Shown: positions 54,291 through 64,000 of the stretch, one piece after another | How positions within the stretch are numbered: the stretch's first letter is position 1 | Layout of the letters: each line of letters starts with the position of its first letter | NCBI GenBank assembly: GCA_021234155.1 | Contig: JAJEKV010000076.1 | Span: 171,452 to 235,451, forward strand | Length of the DNA stretch: 64,000 bases | DNA from: Isoetes taiwanensis | Lineage: Eukaryota; Streptophyta; Lycopodiopsida; Isoetales; Isoetaceae | Direction of reading: 5' to 3' | Position numbers and translations under genes: made by a program | Notes under the pieces: model-generated | What the model was told of the DNA's origin: nothing | The model's input: only the letters and a program-made list of their open reading frames with translations | The model's database searches: none

Positions 54291-57200
54291 ACGCATTTTG
54301 AATCTTGCATTTGGTCGGAAAGCTTACAATCTCTATTCAAAGCTAGAAACAAACAAAAAACAAGCATAAATAACTTCGGTCGGACTTCGAGTCCCTTTTT
54401 TCCCTTTCAAGTGCGACATATTCTTCTCCTTGTTCTTGCAAAACCCGGAATGATGAAGTAAAGCGTCGGACTAACATCAACGGCTTCGGTAGTTGTTCTT
54501 GCATCTAAAAGCGGATGATAACCCGGTTATGGATTGGTTGTGGATGAAGAAATCGAAGGCTTGCTTGCGAGAGAAAGATGGTAGGCTAGTGTCGGATCGC
54601 ATGTCTGTAGCAGCATAACCCTAAATAAGCTTGCATTAAACCGTTTAGGATTATTTGCTGCTTTGCTCTCAAGTAAACCAGTTCTACTCCAACCTCTTGA
54701 AACCACTATCTTGGTTCCACTCCTCCTTAACCTTGCAAGCTCACCCCTGCCCTTTTTTTATCTGAAACCAAAGAGCCTTTCAAACTTGCAAGAGAAGCTT
54801 CTAGACACTTTTAGAATCTTGAGAGAGGCCCTCTAGAAACTCCAAATTAGGTTCTAGAATGAAAGGAAGTTTCTCGATGCTTCCTAAACTTTTTGAAGCT
54901 TGCGTGTTTACCATCAGAAGTGCGAGATGTGCCATGTGGCATCACCTTGGCTATCGATGGGCGTGACTTCTGGACACTATTTTTCTTATTATATAGGAGG
55001 AGGTATTATATAGGAGGAGGATTATACTATTCTAACATTTTCCATTTTCTCATTTCTCTGTTCACCATATTTACAGCGATGTCATAGACAATTTTGGGTA
55101 TCTTTCAAATATTTCCTTTCTTTGCACTATTTTCTAATTATATAGGATACAAGAATTTAAGCCTTGGTGAGCTGGAGCCCCATGCACCCACAGGACCCGA
55201 ACTGAAGTCTTGTGATTTGGAGAGGGGCGAGCATCGATCCTTACATTCCAATAGCAAAGAAAATTGTGATAGTAAAGGTGTTAAATATTCTTACATTGCA
55301 ATCATGATCTAGTTACGGCCAACAATCATACGCCCCAATTCCATATAAAGGGTCCAATTGCCAAAGCCCTTAACATTGAAAGATAGTTACCGATGTTTAT
55401 GTATTAGTGTCCATCAAATGCAAGACCAATTTTGACTATGGCATCGGCAACACATTACATGCAAGCTGTGTAAAACATCATTGGACTATGGCGAGGATTC
55501 TTGTATAGTCCTTTGTGACTTTATTTAAGCTCCAATATATGCATGGAAAAGGCTAAAATGTAAAGTTAAGGTTTTGTGATTCAAAAATTAGATGTTGGAC
55601 GAGGTAAGGTTATCGATGCGGCGAGGCTGATAACCAAAAAATGCGGTATCGAGGTTATGCGTCAGAGGCTAGAAATTTGTACGTAAGGGCAAGGCCGCCC
55701 GGGGCGAAGGCAGCCGAGGCCTTACGTGCCAAAAATATGGCCAAGGACATACAAGCTGAGCCCGCATTTTAGCCGCTCGAGATCAAGACTTCGGCGGTTT
55801 TGGCGGTCTATGGCAAAACTCTATTCATATCATCAGCCTACATCTCGGAAAGGCGATGACACCTAGGACCAGCGGTTCAATTAAAGCTAGCTGCAAAGCG
55901 GAGCGAGAAATTGATGCTATGGTGGCGGCATTATGCAAACAAGCATGTGAAGGCTGCCACATACAAGCGGGGCAAATGCTCTCCATGTCTTCTCAAAAAT
56001 ACTGTAGGAAAAGCCATTCCAAAATGTCACTAATTCCAAAAAAAAAAAAAAAAAAAAAAAATTGTTAATAATGGTATATATAGGAAGGGACGAAGCCAAG
56101 CCATCCAAGAAAGATCCTCTATCGGCATCTTGTTGAAATTGTTGTGACTCAAACAACAATTTATTGGATGGAATAGGTCTTCAACTTGACTATGTCTGCA
56201 AGCTCGACAAACTTCGGACAATGTGATACGCAAAGAAATCCACAAATTTTCTACCTCAAAAGCCAAGCCATCCAAGATAGATCCTTTATCGGCATCTGTT
56301 GAAATTGTTGTGTGATTAAGTTTGTCTATCTCCATCGTTTCAATAATTTCTTCTTTCCATCCCTATCTCTTAGCCTTTACGCAATGTCACGCAAATAACC
56401 ATTTGACTCAAACAATGATTTATTGGATGGAATAGATCTTGACTTGTAAGAAGCAAAGAAAATCTTACGCTTCAACAAAAACAAAATTCTCCGCCCACTC
56501 TAGAGATCAAGACTTCGAGTAGTTTTGTGATCTATGGCCTGTGGTATGGTAAGATGCCTAGGTAGATAGATATTTTGAAGATAGAGTTTTGAAGATAGAT
56601 ATTCTTACGTTGAGAAAATGAAGTCCACAGTTTTTCTAAGTGGATAAAAACCTATGCTAGATCTAGACAAAGCTTACGCATTTACGATCCTTGAGGTTCA
56701 GCAAGTAACCCTCATGTTTTGTGCCTTAGGACTATGGTAGGTGGCACTAGGATGGTGAGGCTAAAAAGCCATGCCCTAGAGTTGCCCCTAGGACCTAGAC
56801 TTCCTAAAAGGCGGGATTAAATCCTGCCTACAAAGTGTGCATGTAAGGCAAAAGTTTTATCCAGCGGATGTGTGGTGAGTTGGTATAGGCCTAGTAATGC
56901 CAAAATAAATGTACATTTGGTCATGGGTTCAAATTTTGCGGTTTCATTTATATTTGGAAGTTGGTTACTAGGGGTATCACGATGATGATCCACGGCGTGG
57001 TAGAACTTAAAAGCCTATATGTGTCCTCCACTTTGGTTGTCATTAAGGCTGTGGGATAAACTAGCTAGATCACGTACAAGATTAGTCTAGTATGGACCTT
57101 AAATAAAATAATAAAAATCAATGGGACTATGGTAGGTGGCACTAGGCAAGCAACCACAGAATGTTACCAACATGCCCAACACACTTAAGACACCTTATGC

Positions 57201-60200
57201 AATTCGTAATTATTATATTTAAGAAGTTATAAGTGACTTTGTATGCAATGAGGATCATAGGACATACTCACGGGGAGACCCAAAAACTTCGGGGATTAGA
57301 CATGCTTCTAAGAGGAGAAGGAGAAGGAGAATACTTGAGTGAAGCACTTACTTAGCAGGGACATCTTTATACCTAGGGATGAATGAACTCGTACCAAAAT
57401 TTATGACAAACTGGCGGATGATTAGTTTAAATTTGTTGGTTGAATTGGTCAATCAAAAATAAAATTATGCGAGAAAAGAAATTGATCAACTTCATGTCTA
57501 TGAAGAATAAACTTGAACCCAAAACCGGTAAGCAAAAAGCCATGCCCTAGAGTTGCCCCTAGGACCTAGACTTCCCTAAAGGCGGGATTAAATCCACGCC
57601 TACAAAGTGTGCATGTAAGGCAAAAGTTTGCGAGCGGATGTGTGGTGAGTTGGTATAGGCCTAATAATGTCAAAATAAATGTACATTTGGTCATGGGTTC
57701 AAACCTTGTCGGTGTCATTTATAATTGGAAGTTGGTTACTATGGCGTGGTAGCCTCCACTTTGGCTGCCCCCAAGGCTATGGGATAAACTAGCTAGTGCG
57801 TACAACATTAGTCTAGTATGGACCTTAGGCGAAGTAATGAAAAATCAATGGGACTATGGTAGGTGGCACTAGGATGGTGAGGCTAAAAGCCATGCCCTAG
57901 GACCTAGACTTCCTAAGGCGGGATTAAATCCACGCCTACAAAGTGTGCATGTAAGGCAAAAGTTTTGCCCAGCGGATGTGTGGTGAACCCTAAAATCGAA
58001 GAACACTAAATCGACAATTCCACTAGTAGTAGCTCCAACTTTGTTCTAGAATTGCCCAAATTCACGAAAATCACTAGGGATTAGCTTTCTACCGATTTTG
58101 GCCTGCATTAGCTCGATTTTTAGGTTACGATGGTTGATTTTTATTGTCCATGCATCGTTCGAGTGTTTTCACAAATCGGCTCCATTACAGCGAATCTACT
58201 AATGAATCGTTCTAAACCGAGCACCCGTTGAAGCGGCAAGAAGCGTAATTTTTTTGTTCGACATTTTTTGCAGCGTGGCTTCGACGTGGCGATGGCCAAG
58301 ATCTTGGTCAGGAGATAACCCCCGACCAAAAGCAGGTTGCTTGCCAGTTTCGGAGAAAAAGAATGTCAAAAGCTTGAGAAAAGCACAAAACTCTATTCAT
58401 ATGCATCATTCTACATCTCTGGAAGGGCAATGATTTTCAATTAAAAGCTAGCGCAAAGCGAAGAGAAATTGATGCTATGGTGGCGTTATACAAAAAGCGT
58501 GAAAGGCGGCACATACAAAGCGGGGCAAATGCTATCCCGTCTTACCAGAAAAGTCACTAATTCCAAAAATCTTTTTTGCTAGTAATCATATATATCGGAA
58601 GAATTATACTATTCTAACATTTTCCATTCTCATTTCTCTGTTCACCATATTGTTCACCATATTTACAACCATGTTATAAACAATTTTGGAAATATTTCCT
58701 TTCAATGCAAAATGTGATGGCCGTTTCATGTCTATAATGACACTTTCCTTAAGCCTCAAATAAAGAGAGAAAATATGCCCCATTATTTTACGCTCTCAAT
58801 TACAGTAGGTGATTTTTTAAGAATCTCCATGTAGAAAGTTATAATCACTTTACTATGAGCATTATCCAAGGCGTACTCAAGTATCAAGTCGCGTTACTCA
58901 AGTCGAGGAATAGAATGTTTGAACAAACATGGACAACATGATTATCTATGCGACCAACTAAGACTCCGTGGGAGAGCTAATTGCAAATATATATTGATGC
59001 TCAAAAGTCACATCACGCAAAATGCAAAAAGTAACAAGAGTCATGCAAATGAGCTCAATGAAGTGCCCAACATAATATCATTGACATAAAGAAAAGAGGC
59101 AAACAAAGTAGATAACATGAACTTAGACTAAAGGCGACCTAGTAACTCACGGGAGCATAGATATTTGTCAAGGTCTTACATTAAGTATGCAAAGCGGCTG
59201 CCATTGGCCTTGTCTCCTCCTTAGCCATCACAACCAACCTCCATTGAGTAAAAAAGAATTGAAAATATTAGTGGAGAAACTTCCTATTAAGTATGGTAAA
59301 AATTTTAACATGCCATGCCCCAATCAATATTCACCTCACTTGAGGGATCCACGATTCGACAACTTACACTAACTTACACTAAGTGGCGCGGTGGAATAAT
59401 TGCGACACACAATTTGAGGTTCATAACATTTCGGTAGTAGTGATGCCAATCTAGATAGGCCCTATTTCATCGGGGAGCACAAAATAGAAGCATGTATCAA
59501 ATCCATCATCTCTCAATGAATGGAGATATAAATGGATGTAAAGAAAGATATGTCTATCACTAAAAGGAAAAATACACAAGAAAACTTTGATCTAATTCAG
59601 TGAGCCCCTCACGAGGTGAGATGCGGACATGCACTGCATTACTGCGGTTATTATAGCCAAATGTTTATTTCTAAAATAAATCAAAGCGAGAACACATCAA
59701 AATCTTAGCATTTGAAGCACTAAACTTTATCGTCCTAGCAAAATGCCTTTGGTTGGGCGATACTTTCTCGATCATTTCTGTACCAAGCATCCAAGAGCCA
59801 CCTTTATGGTAAAGGCACAAAGCTTTGAAGCCTTTTAATATATTCTTTTTGAAACAAGAGGCTCTACCACGCAAGCAACCACGAGATGTTACCAACATGC
59901 CCAACACACTTGAGACACCTTATGCAATCCGTAATTATTATATTTAAGAAGTTAGAAGTGACACGTATGCAGCAGGGATCATAGGACATACTCACGGGGA
60001 GACCCAAAAACTTCGGGGATTAGTCATGCTTCTAAAGAGGAAGGAGAAGGAGAATAACGGTGAAGCACTTACTTAGGGACATCTTTATACCTAGGGATGA
60101 ATGAACTACGTACCAAAATTTATGACAAACTGGCGGATGATTAGTTTAAATTTGTTGGTTGAATTGGTCAATCAAAAATAAAATTATGCGAGAAAAGAAA

Positions 60201-61200
60201 TTGATCAACTTCATGTCTATGAAGAATAACATTGAACCCAAAACCCGGTAAGACTTGGGCTACCTAAAAGCGGTATACCTACTTGGTGTCGGTTTTATTT
60301 GCTCGCATGATCGGACAAAAAGCGCACAACTAATAACACATAAGGTTTTGGTTTGTAAGTCACAATTACAAACCGAAATGGGCAACATAAAACAAATTCC
60401 GCCTTGCTTGCTTTCATCTTTGAATCCTCTAGGGCGCCCATAAACCCTAAAAAATTCGACTTTTAATCTTGCCCTTAAAGTCATTTTGCGGAAGTGATTT
60501 GCTGATTTCTTTGATTCAACCCTAGCTGATCTTGCGGTCGATTCGGACCATTTTTGTGATTATTTGCCTTATCCAAGCAAGCGTGAGCTCTGCCGGGGGA
60601 TATACCTTTGTAACTTCTGAGGAGGAAGAAAAAAACCCTTTTTCAAAATCGGATAAAAGCATGGCGGGAAGAAATTTATAGGGCAAAAGGTTAAAAGGTA
60701 CAAAGAAATTTTCGCGGCCAGAGGCCTTGAACATTCTCTTCTTCACTTCACTTCACTTCACTTGGATTTCAACTTTCGGATAGCGAGGGTTTTGCGGGGT
60801 TTTCGAGCAAAAAAGCCAATAGTGAAGCTCAAGTCATTGGGCGCATTATGTAAGTCGGTCTGATGCGGTCCTATTCGAGGGATTCTTTCTTCAACAACTA
60901 AGGTTTTCGATAGCTAAATATGTAATTAGCACCATGTTTATTTGAAATTTTTAATTTCTTATCGCATTTTCTTATCACCTTGTGAGTTCAAAGTTTTTAT
61001 TATTCCACCACTTCTCATCACCTTGTGCTTATGGGAAGGTGCGAGGTGCTAAACTAAAATTATATATTCTGATGTTGATTTTGTATCAAAGGGAGACAGA
61101 CCTAGCATTTCTAGAAAGAGGTTCATTTCAAAACGTTAGATATTGGCATCAAAGCTTGACCCTTGAAGCCAAATTATATGACTTTAGCGTTGTTATCACG
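54291..61200. other. Unit C counterpart of 1-6,970
   Basis: Collinear with unit A. Contains 390-bp repeats at 57,147 and 59,875 and the nested block at 56,730-57,990. Most CAG and CTG trinucleotides are replaced by CGG, TCGG, ACG, CTTG or TTTG-like text, with islands of normal text (for example 54,605-54,720). No gene recognised. Confidence 0.55.
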
Positions 61201-62122
61201 TATAGGCAACCAAACTATTTCCTCCTCCTTCAATTTCATTCCTTCATCTGCACTGCTATCTTATTCATCCTAAAGCCTTTCCAATCCATCCCACTCTGCC
61301 CGCTCGGACCACTCTGTTGCTCCAAGCTCCTTCAATTATTTGTATTCATCATCTTTAGACTCAACAAAAGACAGAATAATCTACCGGATCCTCTAGATAT
61401 CGTCTGAACTTCCGGCTTTACCTCTTTCTTTTATCTTTTCACTTATTGCCTAAAAGAATAGGCTGTCTGAAACATGCCTCTTCTCTATTTGCCCGTTGAT
61501 AGTCCGCGTACAGCCTTGGCAATTTCTATCTGACAACAATATTTTTTGCATCCAGCAATGCCCATCTGTTATTTTCAAGATATATCCGTTGAGAATGCTC
61601 CGCATAATAAACATCTTCTTTCTTTATTTCTGTGATGGAATCCTTCTTCTGTTGTGCACACTCAAATTGAGAATGTTACTTGGTATGGCGACCCCATTGC
61701 ACCGACTGCCAATTTCTTTTAGAATTTGAAGCCATTGGACTGTCCTGCAATTCCATTCAAAGCTGTGACATGATTGCTGAACAACAAATGAGCTATGAGT
61801 TCCACATGATGCCATTGACATAGTTGACGATGCATTTTCAGAATGATTACATGCAGTAGCAACAGGTGTGAATAAATATATATATGCTTTGTAGGTTGTT
61901 TGGAATTTAACCAGCTCTACATGAATGCATGCTAAAAACAGAATGAAAGGACAACGCTGAACTCCCTAAAGTTATGTGGCACTTCCATCAAAGAATGAAT
62001 GCCTGTCACAGGTAAGACATGAGGCTTATAAGCATCCTTGAATAATTTAGCAAAATAAAGGGAAGGCTAAGCTGGCATGATTTAGACAAAATAGCGTGCA
62101 GTAAGCAAACATGAAAAAGAGA

Positions 62123-62306
62123 GAAATAACTCTGACGGCGAGAATTTTTTGCATAAATCTGAAAATGTAGTGCAGCAAAAAATCATCAAGGCCAAATGAA
62201 AACATACAACTAAAGAAATAGCTCTGGCCGGCCGGAAATTTTTTATAAATCTGAAAATGTAGTGCAACAAAATCATCAAGGCCAAATAAGAGAAAACATA
62301 CAACTT
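62123..62306 (+). repeat. 92-bp tandem duplication private to unit C
   Basis: GAAATAACTCTGACGG/GAAATAGCTCTGGCCGG through AACATACAAC occurs twice (62,123 and 62,215). Unit A has it once, at about 7,877. Confidence 0.88.
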
Positions 62307-62648
62307 TCTGCAGCATATGATGATGCCTCATATATTGATGCCTGAATATATTTATCTAAAATCATGGTATCTGAAAGCATCTGCAAGTCTATGAAATAGT
62401 AGATCACGGCCAACCAATATTTAAATTGGAGGCTGAAGATTGCTGGCCACAGTGAGGAAGATGCTGTGATTCAGGTTGATAAACGGGAAATCGATTAGGT
62501 TCAAGAACTGAAAGAATGCGGAAGCATGTTATGGATTGGCATCGCTTGGTTGAGGGCGCAGCCAGATTGACATGAAGTCTGCGACATGTAAATTAGCCAC
62601 GCCACTAACTTTATAGACTGCATCCTTAATGATGCTGGGCTTCTGGCT

Positions 62649-62876
62649 ATGAACAGGGACGCCAAAACCAGAGCCTTCTCATTACCTTTTACACCCAAGC
62701 TTAAGAGTATGAAGCACAAGCATCGCCCACAGCAGGCACCATTAGATTTAGCATGCAAGCTCGAGTTTTCAAAGAGCAAAATTGCGTTCATGTTTCTCAC
62801 AAGAGAATCTCTGCCAATGGCGCCAGCGTGGGACGAATTCTTCCGGCATCACAATCAGGGATTTCAATTGTTTTGA
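62649..62876 (+). pseudogene. GT14 / Branch-domain glycosyltransferase fragment (unit C)
   Basis: An open frame of 75 codons from an ATG. It is basic at first (PFTPKLKSMKHKHRPQQ), then has SKIAFMFLTRESLPMAP, AWDEFFRHH and a stop soon after. It is the same fragment as 8,339-8,567 with the W preceded by A instead of L (CTG read as CAG/AGC-like text is possible). Only the first part of the Branch domain is present. GT14 enzymes normally have an N-terminal membrane anchor before this point, and none is visible within the frame. Whether the ATG is a real start is doubtful. Confidence 0.6.
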
Positions 62877-63411
62877 GGCAGAAATTTGGTGCTGCTTCAT
62901 CGACCGATCAAGCAGCATCGAAGTATCTGTTCTGGGTCATCAAGATATGCCTGTGTACCTTTACGGTGACCATAAGCCCATATTTTCTGATAATGTAAGC
63001 TTCACGCCGCTTAAACCTGAATCATTGAACTTATTTCCGGGGCTTTTCTCAACAATACTGCATCTACCACCTTTCTTGAACACTGCATGAACACTGCCGG
63101 AAGATTTGGCTTCCTTGATGAAGTTCTTGCACTAAAGCCATCATCTCAAACAGTGTAGGACTGCCTTATCCAAGCAACTGTGATTTTTTTGTGATTATTT
63201 GCCTTATCAAGCAACTGTGAGCTCTGCCAGGAGATACCACTGTAACTACGGAGAAGAAGAAACCCTTTTCGAAATCCGGCCGGAAGAAATTTATAGGGCA
63301 AAAGATTTAAAAGGTAAAAGGAAAAAGATAGAAGTAGAGGGTAATTATAAGAAGTCCAAGGCTATAAGCACCACCAACAAATAAGCAAAACAACCGAATC
63401 TGCTTCATTTC

Positions 63412-63672
63412 ATGGCAAGCAGAAGGTTATGGTTTGCTTTTGTTTTCACCAGTATTATGTGTCTCCCTTAGCACAAGGCCGCGCCACCAGGATACTTTCG
63501 ACCCAAAGAAATTACTTCAAAAAATATAGTCAATAACAATAATGGTTTTATTCGGTTTGGAGATTGATGGGGCTTCAGGCTCAACAGCCTGGAACGGGAA
63601 GCAAAGTGGATTTCAAAGGTGAATGAATGTTTCCCTTTTGAGTCTTGTGGGGATTTGATGGAAGAGCCTTGA
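63412..63672 (+). CDS. Small secreted peptide (unit C, several frameshifts)
   Basis: The ATG at 63,412 is followed by the same signal-peptide sequence, with single-base losses (AGCAGAAGG for AGCAAGAAGG, GCTTTTG for GCTTTTTG) and a CACCAGT replacing CATTATT. The downstream NNNNG and GLEIDGASGST coding text is recognisable, as is the MEEP stop at 63,670. An extra GAAT duplicates part of GGTGAATG. It is the most damaged of the three, and lies where text quality falls again after a clean stretch. Confidence 0.4.
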
Positions 63673-64000
63673 GGGTAAAGGCAAGGAAGTGGCAGAGGCT
63701 ATAGAAGGTTTATAAGAACATTTCATAGGGTTTATAAGTTTGTTTTCGCGGAGGCCACATTATAATTATTATTTGATAATGTTGCCATAATAGACTTTCA
63801 ATGCTTCTCATATAGATTATTTTAATGAAATAATTTTCAAGTTCACTTTCCCTTATACGTTAGAGAAACACAATACTCTTAATTATTGACTAAATTATCA
63901 AAAGCTTCTTAAACAAATCTAATTTAATTTAAAATTTCCCAACGCCCATTTTTCCTAACTTTCAATCGCTTCTTGCATAACTTAGGCAATACGTAATACC

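Larger units (their letters stand above)
54291..64000 (+). repeat. 27-kb direct repeat, unit C (partial, runs off the window)
   Basis: Third copy, matching roughly unit A 1-9,660. It keeps the GT14-like segment that B lost and does not have B's 1.5-kb duplication, so it resembles A in layout. It is heavily altered at CAG/CTG sites from 54,291 to about 61,200 and much cleaner from about 61,200 to 63,200. It ends in sequence just after the secreted-peptide gene. Confidence 0.93.

Overview
This is nuclear DNA from a plant, almost certainly a flowering plant. It is AT-rich, has intron-containing gene fragments, a tRNA-iMet primed LTR, plant-type LINE remnants, and fragments of plant families (a cinnamoyl-CoA-reductase-like short-chain dehydrogenase and a GT14/Branch glycosyltransferase). 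I see no clearly functional long gene. Most open frames are chance or broken, and the window reads as repeat-rich heterochromatin holding gene fragments and transposon relics.

The dominant structure is a direct repeat of about 27.1 kb. Position 1 recurs at 27,173 and again at 54,291, so the window holds unit A (1-27,172), unit B (27,173-54,290) and the first 9.7 kb of unit C. Order within a unit (unit A numbers): small unassigned ORFs and nested repeats (1-6.6 kb); a GT14-like fragment (8.3-8.6 kb); a small secreted-peptide gene (9.1-9.4 kb); an AGATTC/TTCTAGAA-rich stretch with perfect heat-shock-element arrays (10.2-10.9 kb); a tRNA-derived SINE head and a 111-bp repeat block (10.9-11.5 kb); a 1.54-kb insertion full of palindromes (11.5-13.0 kb, unit A only); a CCR-like two-exon fragment (13.7-14.7 kb, split by a 548-bp foldback transposon in unit A only); exon-like fragments (15.2-15.7 kb); long unassigned DNA; a copia-type gag fragment on the minus strand (19.6-19.8 kb, longer in unit B); a LINE 3' end (20.9-22.2 kb); an LTR with primer-binding site (22.4-23.96 kb); a long charged ORF leading into a histone-H3-like core (24.7-25.5 kb); and an RNase-H-like relic on the minus strand (26.1-26.3 kb).

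Units differ by clean structural events. Unit B lacks the 1.59-kb GT14 segment, the 1.54-kb palindromic insertion and the foldback element. It carries a private 1.5-kb tandem duplication, itself split by a 1.45-kb insertion, and about 520 bp of gag missing from A. Much of the small-scale difference between units is not ordinary divergence. It clusters at CAG/CTG/CCG trinucleotides, where the text becomes CGG, TCGG, ACG, TTTG or similar. This is what base-calling errors at CHG-methylated cytosines would produce. Frameshifts in any single copy are therefore weak evidence of gene death, and the error map may itself mark methylated domains.

The most noteworthy items are the H3-fold sequence with a long charged N-terminal tail downstream of an LTR/PBS, the occupied and empty sites of the foldback element inside the CCR-like exon, the palindrome array with Helitron-like ends, and the possible methylation footprint.
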